Part shown: positions 24,469 to 33,326 of the stretch, piece by piece
How positions within the stretch are numbered: the stretch's first letter is position 1
Layout of the letters: each line of letters opens with the position of its first letter
Origin: an uncultured Prevotellaceae bacterium
GTDB lineage: Bacteria > Bacteroidota > Bacteroidia > Bacteroidales > Muribaculaceae
Assembly: GCA_900317835.1 (NCBI GenBank)
Contig: ONIL01000018.1
Span: 1 to 55,607, forward strand
Reading direction: 5' to 3'
DNA: 55,607 nt
The notes under the pieces: model-generated
Database searches by the model: none
What the model was told of the DNA's origin: nothing
What the model saw: the letters and a program-made list of their open reading frames with translations, nothing else
Program-made: the position numbers and the translations under genes

Positions 24469-26070
24469 TCAATTGGGCCACTCACCACCCAGAACGAAGT
24501 CGATCAAGGCGGTAACATCGGCGATGTTTACAAGATCATCATTGGTGCACTCAGCGTTTTCAACCACAACGTTGGTGGGATCACCACTCAGCACATAGTC
24601 GATCAGGGAAGTAACATCAGTGATGTTCACGGCCTTGTCACCATTCACGTCACCACGCAGTACCTCGGGCTCGGGGGTGTCGCCACCATCCTTATACAGG
24701 AAGGTAACCTTGGGCAAGAAGCTAACCAAACGAACCTCGCTACCCCAGTTGTTGAAGGTATAGGCACTTGCATTGTAGTCCACGTTCTCGCCGTAGAAAG
24801 AGTTGGTCTTCCAGTTACCAGCAGCGATCACATTATTCTCGATAGCCAGGTTGCCACCAGTGTAGAGGAACGGGGTTTCGAAGGTGAAGGTCAGCATGTC
24901 GGACTCGGGATCGGGAGTCAGGGTTGCAACAACGGTCATGCCAGTGAGCATCTCAGCGGCAGTAAACTCACTCTGCTCGGTCATCATCATTGACAGCTGG
25001 AAGGTACCGTCCTTCAAACCAGTAGCAGCAGTTGCATAGAACGAGAGAGAAGTGATTTCCTTGTTCACCAGATCGGTCAGCATATCGGCGGGATAAATCA
25101 TCTGATCGTTAGTCATGGTGTCATCGAAGTACAGACCGTAGGTGGGAACATAGTTGTTGGTGGAAGTGTTGTCACAAACGGTCACCTCATTGGCAGCCTC
25201 AAGAGCGGTACCGTTGAGAGCAACCTCGAGCAGACCAGCCTGACCACAGTCAATGGTCAGCGTAGCACTGTACTCACCCTCGGCAGTGGGAGCGAACTTC
25301 ACGGGAATCTCCATCACAGCAGCACTTGCCAGCTCAACAGCCTCAGCCTCAACGCTAAAAGGAGCCTCAAGAGCACCAAACACGGGAGTGAAGGCATTCA
25401 AACCGGTGTTGCGCAGCACGATAGTCTGCACGTCCTCGCGCTCGGCACGGATGGTCTTGAAGGTCACCTCGACGGGAGCAACCTTAGCACCCCACTCAGC
25501 AGGCACACCGTAGTCAAAGGTTGCCTTGGGCAGGAAGGTTGCCATCGAACCGTTGCTACCGATTGCAGCATAGTTGCTGGTGTTCTGGCCGTAGAAGCTG
25601 TTCCAACCATAATAATTGTCATCACCACCCACAGCAACATAGAAGTCCATCACCAGGTTGCCGCCGGCATAGGTGTAAGGAGAATCAAAGTCAATCACCA
25701 ACTCGGTAACGCCCTCGGTCATCGAGAAAGTAGCCACTTGGGTCAAGCCCTCGCGGAAATCGCGGGCTGTCGAATAGGTCACATTATCGGTCTCGCCCAT
25801 CGAAACGACGATCTGTCCATCCTTAGCCATGAGGCCGTCAGTGAGGTAGAACACAACAGAGTTAATCTGCTGGCCGTCCATATCGGCAACCATCTCAGCA
25901 GGGTAGATAAACTGAGTGTGCGTACCACTGTCCTGAGCATCAATATTCCTGAAAGGAACATAGCTGGAAGTGTTTGAAGCGTTGCAGATAGTCAGCGTCT
26001 CGGCCTGAGCAGGCACGAACATAGCCAGCGCCATCAGCGCAGCCGACAAGAGTTTAAAACTTTTCTTCAT
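24469..26070 (-). CDS. Exported dockerin-type protein, two-domain paralog 2
   Basis: 533 aa with signal peptide MKKSFKLLSAALMALAMFVPAQA. Same plan as its neighbour: domain 1 (about 24-200, with YAGGNLVMDFYV), an Ig-like module (about 205-290, DVQTIVLRNTGLNAF), domain 2 (about 295-460, with YTGGNLAIE), a DTPEPE linker and two dockerin repeats (GDVNGDKAVNITDVTSLID and TNDDLVNIADVTALID). The last 207 bp are about 95% identical to those of the next paralog although the rest has diverged. Function unknown; no catalytic motif. Confidence 0.85.
   Translation of the reverse strand: MKKSFKLLSAALMALAMFVPAQAETLTICNASNTSSYVPFRNIDAQDSGTHTQFIYPAEMVADMDGQQINSVVFYLTDGLMAKDGQIVVSMGETDNVTYSTARDFREGLTQVATFSMTEGVTELVIDFDSPYTYAGGNLVMDFYVAVGGDDNYYGWNSFYGQNTSNYAAIGSNGSMATFLPKATFDYGVPAEWGAKVAPVEVTFKTIRAEREDVQTIVLRNTGLNAFTPVFGALEAPFSVEAEAVELASAAVMEIPVKFAPTAEGEYSATLTIDCGQAGLLEVALNGTALEAANEVTVCDNTSTNNYVPTYGLYFDDTMTNDQMIYPADMLTDLVNKEITSLSFYATAATGLKDGTFQLSMMMTEQSEFTAAEMLTGMTVVATLTPDPESDMLTFTFETPFLYTGGNLAIENNVIAAGNWKTNSFYGENVDYNASAYTFNNWGSEVRLVSFLPKVTFLYKDGGDTPEPEVLRGDVNGDKAVNITDVTSLIDYVLSGDPTNVVVENAECTNDDLVNIADVTALIDFVLGGEWPN
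24484..24690 (-). repeat. Dockerin module repeat, copy 1
   Basis: 207 bp encoding the linker and dockerin pair. It matches 26314-26520 with about 11 differences and no gaps, at a constant offset of 1830 nt. Confidence 0.85.
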
Positions 26071-26152
26071 GAAAAATAAAAATTTAAATGTTAATGATAA
26101 AAGTAGTATCGGTATTTCTTGTAATACCCTTGATTAAGCGTTATTTCAGACG

Positions 26153-26183
26153 CAAAATTAATCCAAGATTTAAACATGACAAA
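26153..26183 (-). promoter_or_regulatory. Promoter of dockerin paralog 2
   Basis: Plus-strand CAAAATTA (26153-26160) and CAAA (26180-26183), 19 nt apart. Confidence 0.6.
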
Positions 26184-26214
26184 AAAATCTTGCATAAAAT
26201 GCTCATCATTAACG

Positions 26215-26267
26215 AAAAAAATTAAGAGAGGGGCAGGTCTGTCATTTGTAACCTGCCCCACTCTCTT
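26215..26267 (-). terminator. Terminator after dockerin paralog 3
   Basis: AAGAGAGGGGCAGGT (26224-26238) pairs with ACCTGCCCCACTCTCTT (26251-26267) with one bulge; the minus-strand transcript then meets a U run (plus-strand A run 26215-26221). Confidence 0.8.
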
Positions 26268-26298
26268 TAGGTTTGTTTAGTGAATGTCCTTTTCAGAA

Positions 26299-27087
26299 TC
26301 AGTCAGCCCAAGCGCCGCCCAGCACGAAGTCGATCAAGGCTGTAACATCGGCGATGTTTACAAGGTCATCATTGGTGCACTCGGCGTTTTCAACCACAAC
26401 GTTGGTGGGATCACCATTCAGCACATAGTCGATCAGGGCAGTAACATCAGTGATGTTCACAGCCTTGTCACCATTCACGTCACCACGCAGTACTTCGGGC
26501 TCGGGAGTGTCGCCACCGTCATAGGTAAAGGTGGTCTTGGGATAGAAGGCATCAACATTACTGCTGTAGCGAATGTGAAGCACATTATCCACATCAGCAT
26601 TCTCGCCATAGAAGTACATGTTGGTCCAGCTTCCGGCAGAGACAACCTTGGTTTCAATCACGAGATTGCCACCTTCATAAACGAAGGGGGCATCAAAGTT
26701 AATCGTGATTTCAGTGTCACCAGCGTTCATCGTGATGTCAGCAACGTGAGTCAGGCCAGTAATTGCCGAAGGGCTCCAAGATGAGTATGAACTCTGGGTT
26801 GTCATACCAATCGAGACTGCCAATTGAACGGTATTCTCGGCCACACCACCCTCGTCAGCAACGTAGAACTTCATCGCGGTGATTGATTGACCCTGCAAGC
26901 CAGTCAGTGAAGCCGCGGGATAGATCGTTTGGGTAATGTAATCCTCACTGTCAAACTGGTAAGCATAGATGGGGGCACCATCATTGGTTGCAGTTCCGTC
27001 AAACACGGTCACGTCAGTGGCTTGTGCATTAGTAAAGCTAGCCAGCGCGATAAACGCTGCACTCAGGAGTTTAAAACTTTTCTTCAT
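26299..27087 (-). CDS. Exported dockerin-type protein, single-domain paralog 3
   Basis: 262 aa with signal peptide MKKSFKLLSAAFIALASFTNAQA. It has only one copy of the beta-rich domain (about 24-190: IYPAASLTGLQGQSITAMKF and YEGGNLVIETKV), no Ig-like module, then the DTPEPE linker and two dockerin repeats. It looks like a minimal version of paralogs 1 and 2, and its near-identical tail to paralog 2 points to recent module exchange. Function unknown. Confidence 0.85.
   Translation of the reverse strand: MKKSFKLLSAAFIALASFTNAQATDVTVFDGTATNDGAPIYAYQFDSEDYITQTIYPAASLTGLQGQSITAMKFYVADEGGVAENTVQLAVSIGMTTQSSYSSWSPSAITGLTHVADITMNAGDTEITINFDAPFVYEGGNLVIETKVVSAGSWTNMYFYGENADVDNVLHIRYSSNVDAFYPKTTFTYDGGDTPEPEVLRGDVNGDKAVNITDVTALIDYVLNGDPTNVVVENAECTNDDLVNIADVTALIDFVLGGAWAD
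26314..26520 (-). repeat. Dockerin module repeat, copy 2
   Basis: Partner of 24484-24690, about 95% identical over 207 bp. Confidence 0.85.
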
Positions 27088-27170
27088 AAGTAATACAATT
27101 TAAAAAGTGTTATTAATAAAAGTGTTATCCTAACTTAGGCTGCCAAAAGTACTACATTTATTTAATTCTG

Positions 27171-27200
27171 CAAAATTATTCATCTAAAATAAAATACAAA
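27171..27200 (-). promoter_or_regulatory. Promoter region of dockerin paralog 3
   Basis: Plus-strand CAAAATTA (27171-27178) with CAAA at 27197-27200 (18 nt). A second match, CAAAAGTA (27144-27151), uses the CAAA at 27171 as its -33 (19 nt). Two overlapping promoters are possible. Confidence 0.5.
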
Positions 27201-27219
27201 CGACTGATTTCAGTGTTCC

Positions 27220-27257
27220 AAAACAAAAGGGCACCCGCCACTATGGCGGAATGCCCT
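27220..27257 (-). terminator. Terminator after the T9SS-tail protein
   Basis: AGGGCACCCGCC (27228-27239) pairs with GGCGGAATGCCCT (27245-27257) with a small internal loop, followed in the minus direction by U-rich UUUUGUUUU. Confidence 0.7.
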
Positions 27258-27290
27258 CTAAATGGTTGAATTAGAATAGCTGGAAAAGGA

Positions 27291-28151
27291 TTACTTCACC
27301 ATCACCTTCTTTCCATTGTGGATGTATATGCCTGCGGGCAGATTGCCGGCACTGAACTTCTGACCCATCAGGTTGTAGTAGGCATCGTCACCCATGCGGT
27401 CAACGTTCACCTCGTTAACGCTAGACGAACCGGGATAACTGTAGTTGATCAGGGTCACGGGCAGTTCCACATTGGTGCCACAGCCCAGCATGGCGGTAGC
27501 ATCGGGGAAATCATTGCCTTGTGCATAGTCAATGAAACTGGTCCAGTTGTTGGTGTAGAGCATAGCCTTGCCACCACGGATGCCCGAGGTGTAGAACGGT
27601 GCATAGTCGCTGCCCATCGTGCAGTTGTCGTCATCAACGGCGTCAAACACGATCGTCACCAGCAGGTTCTTGCCAGCAGCCAGGGCAAATGGAGCAGCAC
27701 TCAGGTCAAGTTCCATCACCTTGTCCTCACCGAAGAATTCCACCATGTCGTAGTAAACCGAGGTCTCGAGAACCGGATCCCCGAACGTGAAGAACTGCTT
27801 CACGCCCTCGACAACGGCAAACTGGGTGGCATCAGTTGCCTCAAGATACACTTTCACGTCGCGGTATATTTCCTCCCACGCACCATTGCAGTTGAACTTG
27901 AACGACAGCTTCGTGATCTTCACGTCGTCGAGCATGCTGATCTCACCGAGCTCGTCGGCCGAGTAGATCATCTGTACGCCAGTGTGGGCCAGATAGAAGT
28001 TGGTCGGGGCCATGTCAAAATAGGAACCGTTATAGAACTCGTCGGCATTCTCAAAATCGCCCACCTCGACAGCGCCATAGTTCAGGTCTTGGGCCTGGGC
28101 ACTCATCGTCATTGCAGCCACAGCTGCAAGAATCATGTAAAATTTCTTCAT
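27291..28151 (-). CDS. Exported protein with T9SS-like C-terminal sorting tail
   Basis: 286 aa with signal peptide MKKFYMILAAVAAMTMSAQA. The beta-rich body (about 22-240) resembles the domain of the dockerin paralogs: MIYSADELGEISMLDDVKIT and FALAAGKNLLVTIVF. It ends not in dockerin repeats but in YYNLMGQKF, then LPAGIYIHNGKKVMVK, the pattern of type IX secretion C-terminal sorting signals. It therefore links the dockerin family of this locus to a possible secretion route. Function unknown. Confidence 0.75.
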   Translation of the reverse strand: MKKFYMILAAVAAMTMSAQAQDLNYGAVEVGDFENADEFYNGSYFDMAPTNFYLAHTGVQMIYSADELGEISMLDDVKITKLSFKFNCNGAWEEIYRDVKVYLEATDATQFAVVEGVKQFFTFGDPVLETSVYYDMVEFFGEDKVMELDLSAAPFALAAGKNLLVTIVFDAVDDDNCTMGSDYAPFYTSGIRGGKAMLYTNNWTSFIDYAQGNDFPDATAMLGCGTNVELPVTLINYSYPGSSSVNEVNVDRMGDDAYYNLMGQKFSAGNLPAGIYIHNGKKVMVK

Positions 28152-28220
28152 TTTGATGATTTTTAATTGGTTAATAAAACACTATATATACAAATTCGTA
28201 GTCTTGAAAAGGACAGTCAG

Positions 28221-28994
28221 TTACTTTGACGTTTTCAACTTCGTGATGGGGAAGTTGAAATAAGTGTCAGGGAAGGGTTCGTTCTTCAAGGTGAAGTGCC
28301 ACCACTCGTTGTCGAGCGGCTTGAAGCCGTGGCGCATCATGGCCGAACGCAGCACCATGCGGTTGTAGAACTGCTCGGATGTGATGGCTGACTCGGGACC
28401 GGTATATTCCAGCGTCTCGGGGTTGCCGCCGTAGTCGGGATGGCTCTCGCGGCCAAACCAGTCAAACGTGCCGCCCATGTCCAGTTCCTTGCCCGTGTTC
28501 ATGTCCAACAGCGTCAGGTCCACCGTCGAGCCGCGCGAGTGACCACTCTTGGTGGCCACATATTCGCCGTCAAACACCTGCTTCTTGGTCAAGTAAGGAT
28601 AGAAATAGGCTTTGGTCACCGTGTCGGTCATGTCCTGAGACCAGCGCATGAAGTGGTCAACGCCACGCTGCGGGCGGTAGGCGTCATATATCTTCAGGCA
28701 ATAGCCATGACGCTTCAGGTCGTCGCTCACGGCGCGCAGGCTGTCGGCCGCTACACGTGTCATCAGCGCCACGGGCTCCTCATAGCCGTCGATGCGCGCT
28801 CCCACAAAGTTGTAGGTGCTATGGTAGCGTATCTCGAGGATCGCGTCAGGCACCACGTCGGTAATGTTCACAAACTGGCTCGAGTCCATCGTCGGGTCCA
28901 AGGCCTGCAGCCCCTGAGTGCTCTTGCAGGAGGTCATCAAGCCGCCAATGAGCAGCATAGCGGCCCACATCCGCTGTCTATTACATTTCTTCAT
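28221..28994 (-). CDS. VanX-like D-Ala-D-Ala dipeptidase (peptidase M15D), lipoprotein
   Basis: 257 aa. A lipobox LMTSC puts the lipid anchor on Cys23. Zinc ligands are His152 and Asp159 (GHSRGSTVDL) and His233 in EWWHF, with Glu230 as the base and Arg107 in YRPQR as the transition-state Arg. The family hydrolyses D-Ala-D-Ala; in a glycopeptide-sensitive gut anaerobe an envelope-located copy more likely recycles peptidoglycan dipeptides than gives vancomycin resistance. No vanH/vanA or vanRS genes are near. Monocistronic. Confidence 0.88.
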   Translation of the reverse strand: MKKCNRQRMWAAMLLIGGLMTSCKSTQGLQALDPTMDSSQFVNITDVVPDAILEIRYHSTYNFVGARIDGYEEPVALMTRVAADSLRAVSDDLKRHGYCLKIYDAYRPQRGVDHFMRWSQDMTDTVTKAYFYPYLTKKQVFDGEYVATKSGHSRGSTVDLTLLDMNTGKELDMGGTFDWFGRESHPDYGGNPETLEYTGPESAITSEQFYNRMVLRSAMMRHGFKPLDNEWWHFTLKNEPFPDTYFNFPITKLKTSK

Positions 28995-29026
28995 TTTCTC
29001 AAATCATTTTGGTTGATAATCTGCCA

Positions 29027-29034
29027 CAAAGGTA
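29027..29034 (-). promoter_or_regulatory. -7 box of the dipeptidase gene
   Basis: Plus-strand CAAAGGTA, 33 nt upstream of the ATG at 28994; no -33 box at the expected distance. Confidence 0.45.
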
Positions 29035-29039
29035 AACAA

Positions 29040-29308
29040 AACTCTTGAATTTTCACACATCACAGCCGTTCAGAAGACAAGAAAGACCAGCAATACAACC
29101 ATTATTTAAGTCTCCCGCCCTCGTGTTTTCAACCAACAAGCACAAAACCAAGCAACAACAGAAACAAACTAAGAATTTCACAAATTGTACGAAGGCATCC
29201 GCATTCACCCTGCGGGACTAATGCTAATTCCACGAATTTAACTAATTGAACTCATTAATTATTTGCGATAATTGGTTTAATTAGCGTAATTCGCATTTAA
29301 ATAACAGT
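29040..29308. other. AT-rich spacer with decayed dispersed repeat
   Basis: No gene is visible. From 29217 to 29300 it holds motifs such as TTCCACGAATTTAACTAATT and TTAGCGTAATTCGC, which recur in degenerate form near 13328 (ATTACGCGAATC) and 53490 (GAAATTCGTGGAATTTG). It looks like remains of an intergenic repeat family. Confidence 0.4.
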
Positions 29309-29311
29309 AAG

Positions 29312-29348
29312 ACTGAGGGCGGGTGCCGTGGTGGCGCCCGCCCTCAGT
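29312..29348 (-). terminator. Terminator of the lysine fermentation operon
   Basis: ACTGAGGGCGGGTGCC (29312-29327) pairs over 16 bp (one G-U) with GGCGCCCGCCCTCAGT, loop GTGGT, 24 nt past the etfA stop. U-containing sequence follows on the minus strand (UCUUACUGUUAUUU). Confidence 0.7.
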
Positions 29349-29371
29349 TAGTTGATTGTGTCAAGGATGTG

Positions 29372-30388
29372 TTAGGCCTCGAGTTCTTTCTTGATGCGCT
29401 CAGTCAACATGGGGACAATCTTGTGGAGGTCGCCCACGATGCCCAGGTCAGCGACGCTGAAGATGGGGGCGAACTTGTCCTTGTTGATGGCGATGATGAA
29501 ATCGCTCTCCTCCATACCTGCAAGGTGCTGGATGGCACCGCTGATACCGCATGCCATGTAAAGGGCGGGACGAACGGTCTTACCCGTCTGACCAACCTGG
29601 CACTCGTGAGGCATCACGCCGTTATCGACCATGGCACGTGACGAAGCCACCTGTCCGCCGAGAACGTCGGCGAGAGCCTGGAGCTTGTCGAAACCTTCCT
29701 TGTCATGCACACCGCGTCCACCGCTGACGAGGACTTTAGCCTCGGCGATGTCGGCAATCTGCTTGTCGGCCTTGATGGTCTTGACGAGTTTTACCTTGAA
29801 CTTGCTAGCGTCGAACTTGGGCGCAAACTCGGTGATAACACCCTCGCGTCCGGGCTGGCGCTGCATCTTCTGCATCACACCGGGGCGGACGGTTGACATC
29901 TGCGGACGGTTGTTGGGGCAGATGATGGTTGCCATCAGGTTGCCGCCAAAGGCGGGACGGGTCATGCGGAACTCGGGTTCGCCGTCCTTGTCGGGCTCGA
30001 TGTCGAGCTTGGTGCAGTCGGCGGTAAGACCGGTCTTGAGGCGCGAAGCGATGCGCGGAGCCAGGTCACGGCCGATGGTGGTGGCACCATAAAGCACGAT
30101 GGCGGGCTTGCGGTCGAGGATGATCTGGCCGACAGCCTGTGAGTACTGCTCGCTCAGGAAGTCTTTAAGTTCGGGAGCGTCAACGACGATGACCTCGTCG
30201 GCACCCTGCTCGATGAGCGCTTGGGCCTGGTCCTTGATGCCGCAGCCCAGTAACATAGCCACGACTTTCTCGCCGAGTGCGTCGGCCAGGTCGCGGGCTT
30301 TACCTAAAAGCTCAAATGCAACGGACTGGATGACACCCTCACGCTGCTCAGCAAAAACGAATACGTTCTTATAATCTTTCTTATCCAT
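29372..30388 (-). CDS. etfA: Electron transfer flavoprotein alpha subunit
   Basis: 338 aa, the usual length. The C-terminal FAD domain carries VLVSGGRGV, ASRAMVDNGVMPHECQVGQTGKTV and the AINKDKFAPIFSVADLGIVGDL signature. With EtfB it passes electrons between NADH, a low-potential acceptor and butyryl-CoA dehydrogenase; in anaerobes such complexes can bifurcate electrons to ferredoxin. Last gene of the operon, 13 nt after etfB. Confidence 0.95.
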   Translation of the reverse strand: MDKKDYKNVFVFAEQREGVIQSVAFELLGKARDLADALGEKVVAMLLGCGIKDQAQALIEQGADEVIVVDAPELKDFLSEQYSQAVGQIILDRKPAIVLYGATTIGRDLAPRIASRLKTGLTADCTKLDIEPDKDGEPEFRMTRPAFGGNLMATIICPNNRPQMSTVRPGVMQKMQRQPGREGVITEFAPKFDASKFKVKLVKTIKADKQIADIAEAKVLVSGGRGVHDKEGFDKLQALADVLGGQVASSRAMVDNGVMPHECQVGQTGKTVRPALYMACGISGAIQHLAGMEESDFIIAINKDKFAPIFSVADLGIVGDLHKIVPMLTERIKKELEA

Positions 30389-30401
30389 AGTGCAGTGAGT
30401 T

Positions 30402-31184
30402 TTAGATAATGTGTTTAACTTTCAGCTGATTAACGATGAGTTCAACAGCCTCCTCGGGAGTTACCTCGTGAACCTCGCCAGGAGCCTTCATGGCCTTGGG
30501 GAAGGACTTGAAGACCTTGGTGGGTGAACCAGCAAGACCCAGCTTGCCCTCATCAACGTCGATCTTGTCGGCACTCCAGACCTCGACTTCCTTGTCATAG
30601 GCCTCCATGATGCCGCTCACGCTCATGTAGCGGGCGTCGAAAGCCGAAGCGAGCACGGTCAGCAGGCACTTGCCCTCTACCTCGAGGACTTGTACGCCGT
30701 CCTCGTTCTCTTTCTCGACCTCCAGGTTGCCGTTGTCAAGCAATTTGGCGCCAGCAACGTAGGTAATCTGGGGCAAATCAAGGTGCTCGGCGAGCTCGGG
30801 ACCCACCTGGGCGGTGTCACCGTCGATAGCCTGACGGCCAGCGATGATGAGGTCATAGTCAAGCACGCGGCACAAGCCCGAGAGGGCGTAAGAGGTAGCC
30901 AGCGTATCGGCACCGGCAAACTTGCGGTCACTCAACAGGATGGCACGGTCGGCACCCATTGCGAGAGCCTCACGCAGCATGACGTCGGCTTGGGGAGGAC
31001 CCATCGAGATAACGGTGACGTTAGCGCCAAACTGGTCCTTCAGTCTCAATGCGAGCTCCAGACCACCCTTGTCGTCGGGGTTCATGATGCTGGGCACGCC
31101 TTCACGAATCAAGGTACCCTTAACGGGGTCGATCTTGACAACCGTGGTATCGGGAACTTGTTTTACACAAACTATAATATTCAT
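30402..31184 (-). CDS. etfB: Electron transfer flavoprotein beta subunit
   Basis: 260 aa, starting MNIIVCVKQVPDTTVVKID. It contains the AMGADRAILLSDR and ADTLATSYAL parts and the DYDLIIAGRQAIDGDTAQVGPELAEHL signature region. It binds the second nucleotide (FAD in bifurcating types, AMP in others) and docks to the dehydrogenase encoded 16 nt upstream (bcd). Confidence 0.95.
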   Translation of the reverse strand: MNIIVCVKQVPDTTVVKIDPVKGTLIREGVPSIMNPDDKGGLELALRLKDQFGANVTVISMGPPQADVMLREALAMGADRAILLSDRKFAGADTLATSYALSGLCRVLDYDLIIAGRQAIDGDTAQVGPELAEHLDLPQITYVAGAKLLDNGNLEVEKENEDGVQVLEVEGKCLLTVLASAFDARYMSVSGIMEAYDKEVEVWSADKIDVDEGKLGLAGSPTKVFKSFPKAMKAPGEVHEVTPEEAVELIVNQLKVKHII

Positions 31185-31200
31185 ATTCAGTCCTCCTTAT

Positions 31201-32340
31201 TTATTTAAATAAATGACCGGCGATGACCATGCGCTGTACCTCGGACGTACCTTCGTAAATCTCGGTAATCTTGGCGTCACGCATCATGCGCTCAACAGGA
31301 TACTCACGGGTGTAACCATAGCCACCATGGAACTGTACGGCCTTGGTCGTCACTTCCATAGCGGTCTCGGCGGCAAAGAGCTTAGCCATAGCTGCATCGG
31401 CACTGTAGGGCAGGCCCATGTCCTTCTTCCAGGCAGCACTGCGCACGAGCAGACGGGCAGCCTCGACCTTGGTCTTGAGGTCGGCCATCTGGAACTGGGT
31501 GTTCTGGAACTTGGCGATAGCGCGGCCAAACTGCTTGCGCTCCTTGGTATACTTCACGGTCTCGTCCATAGCGCCCTGAGCGATGCCGAGGGCCTGAGAA
31601 GCGATACCGATGCGACCGCCGTCGAGGGTCTTCATCGCGATAGAGAAGCCCTTGCCGAGCGGGCCGAGGAGGTTCTCCTTGGGAACTATGCAGTTCTCGA
31701 AAATCAACTCACAGGTAGCGCTGCCGCGGATACCCATCTTCAACTCCTTCTTGCCGATGGAGAAGCCGGGCATGTCCCTCTCGACGATAAAGGCCGAAAT
31801 ACCCTTGGTTCCCAGCGACTTGTCGGTCATGGCCATGACGATGAACACGTTGGCATAGGAAGCGTTGGTGATGAAGATTTTGGAGCCGTTGAGCACCCAG
31901 TGGTCACCAGCGTCAACAGCGGTGGTCTGCTGCATGGCAGCATCGGTACCGGCATTGGGCTCGGTAAGACCAAAGGCGCCAATCCACTCACCCGAAGCGA
32001 GCTTGGGCAAGTATTTCATCTTTTGCTCCTCGGTGCCGTTCTCCAGGATGGGTGCGATACACAGCGAGGTGTGGGCCGAGAGGACAACGCCCGTGGTTGC
32101 GCACACGCGTGAGAGTTCCTCAACAGCCATGATATACATCTGTACGGTACCGCCAGCACCGCCGTACTGCTTGGGAACAGGAATACCCATCATGCCGAGC
32201 TTGCCCATCTTCTGGACTGTCTCGATGGGGAAGCGCTCCTGCTCATCGACCTCGGCGGCGAGAGGCTTTACCTCGTTCTCTGCAAACGAGCGAACCATCT
32301 GCAGGAACAATTGTTCAGTCTTTGAATAGCTAAAATCCAT
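31201..32340 (-). CDS. bcd: Acyl-CoA dehydrogenase, probably butyryl-CoA dehydrogenase
   Basis: 379 aa flavoprotein. FAD/substrate signatures: GAFGLTEPNAGTDA (about 132-145), a catalytic-region GGYGYTREYPVERMMRDAKI near the C-terminus, and the final EIYEGTSEVQRMVIAGHL. With EtfAB it reduces crotonyl-CoA to butyryl-CoA, the reducing step of lysine fermentation. The gene is separated from hbd by 116 nt that carry a 14-bp inverted repeat. Assignment to C4 substrate rests on the operon. Confidence 0.9.
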   Translation of the reverse strand: MDFSYSKTEQLFLQMVRSFAENEVKPLAAEVDEQERFPIETVQKMGKLGMMGIPVPKQYGGAGGTVQMYIMAVEELSRVCATTGVVLSAHTSLCIAPILENGTEEQKMKYLPKLASGEWIGAFGLTEPNAGTDAAMQQTTAVDAGDHWVLNGSKIFITNASYANVFIVMAMTDKSLGTKGISAFIVERDMPGFSIGKKELKMGIRGSATCELIFENCIVPKENLLGPLGKGFSIAMKTLDGGRIGIASQALGIAQGAMDETVKYTKERKQFGRAIAKFQNTQFQMADLKTKVEAARLLVRSAAWKKDMGLPYSADAAMAKLFAAETAMEVTTKAVQFHGGYGYTREYPVERMMRDAKITEIYEGTSEVQRMVIAGHLFK

Positions 32341-32362
32341 ATTAGTTTCTAGTTTCTAGTTT

Positions 32363-32450
32363 TTAGTCCTTAGTTCATAATCCTAGTTCTTTAGCCTCTA
32401 TTAGCTTGCAGTTGGCGGATGCCAACCAGAAACTGGGAACTAAGGACTAA
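32363..32450. repeat. 14-bp inverted repeat between hbd and bcd
   Basis: TTAGTCCTTAGTTC (32363-32376) and GAACTAAGGACTAA (32437-32450) are perfect complements. A nested GTTGGC/GCCAAC hairpin lies at about 32411-32426, and there is an outer tract of AGTTTCT repeats (32344-32358). It could tune expression of the bcd-etfBA part. Confidence 0.65.
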
Positions 32451-32456
32451 TAATGA

Positions 32457-33293
32457 TTAATATTTATAGAAGCCTTCGCCGGTCTTGCGGCCCAGGAGGC
32501 CGGCACGAACCATCTTGCGCAGCAGCGGGTGAGGACGATACTTGGGATCGCCAAACTCGTTGTAGAGCACCTCCATGATAGCGAGGTTCACGTCGTTACC
32601 GATGAGGTCGGCCAGGGCGAGGGGTCCCATGGGATGGTTAGCACCCAGCATCATGCACTTGTCGATATCCTCGGCGCTGGCGATGCCGTCGGCCAGGATA
32701 CCTACTGCCTCGTTGATCATCGGGATAAGGATGCGGTTAACGACAAAGCCGGGAGCCTCGTTAACGGGCACGGGGGTCTTGCCGATCTCGGTGGTCAAGT
32801 CAACGATGCACTTGGCGGTCTCCTCGCTGGTGAGCTGGCCCTTGATAACCTCAACGAGCGCCATGCGGTCGGCGGGGTTGAAGAAGTGGCAGCCGATGAA
32901 CTGAGCGGGGCGGCTGGTGCAAGCGGCGATCTCGGTGATTGAGAGCGACGACGAGTTGGTGGCAAAGATGGTCTCGGGCTTGCAGATCTTATCAAGCTCC
33001 ATGAACACGTCCTTCTTCAACTGCATGTTCTCGACAGCGGCCTCGATAACAAGGTCGGCATCAGCAAAGTCAGCATAGTCGGTCGTTGTGGTGATGTTTG
33101 CCAGGATAGCCTTCATGGCATCCTCGGTGATTTTACCCTTCTCGACGAGCTTGTTATAGCCCTTAGAAATCGAAGCCATGGCCTTGTCAAGGCTGGCCTG
33201 GGTGCGGCTCTTCATGACCACAGGCATCTTGGCGGCAAACGCCTTGACGATACCCTTGGCCATCGTTCCTGTTCCAATTACACAAATTTTCAT
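32457..33293 (-). CDS. hbd: 3-hydroxybutyryl-CoA dehydrogenase
   Basis: 278 aa NAD(P)-dependent enzyme. The Rossmann motif is [10 protein letters not shown] at the N-terminus; the HCDH signature region includes [34 protein letters not shown] and the C-terminal domain [16 protein letters not shown]. It interconverts acetoacetyl-CoA and 3-hydroxybutyryl-CoA. Together with crt it allows acetoacetyl-CoA from the CoA-transferase step to re-enter at crotonyl-CoA. Confidence 0.93.
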   Translation of the reverse strand: MKICVIGTGTMAKGIVKAFAAKMPVVMKSRTQASLDKAMASISKGYNKLVEKGKITEDAMKAILANITTTTDYADFADADLVIEAAVENMQLKKDVFMELDKICKPETIFATNSSSLSITEIAACTSRPAQFIGCHFFNPADRMALVEVIKGQLTSEETAKCIVDLTTEIGKTPVPVNEAPGFVVNRILIPMINEAVGILADGIASAEDIDKCMMLGANHPMGPLALADLIGNDVNLAIMEVLYNEFGDPKYRPHPLLRKMVRAGLLGRKTGEGFYKY

Positions 33294-33326
33294 GTTCTGA
33301 ATTGTTTTATTATTGATTAAAATTGA

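Noticed and set aside
28221-28994. Vancomycin resistance determinant
   Set aside because: VanX-like alone, without vanH, vanA or vanRS, and with a lipoprotein signal; housekeeping dipeptidase more likely.
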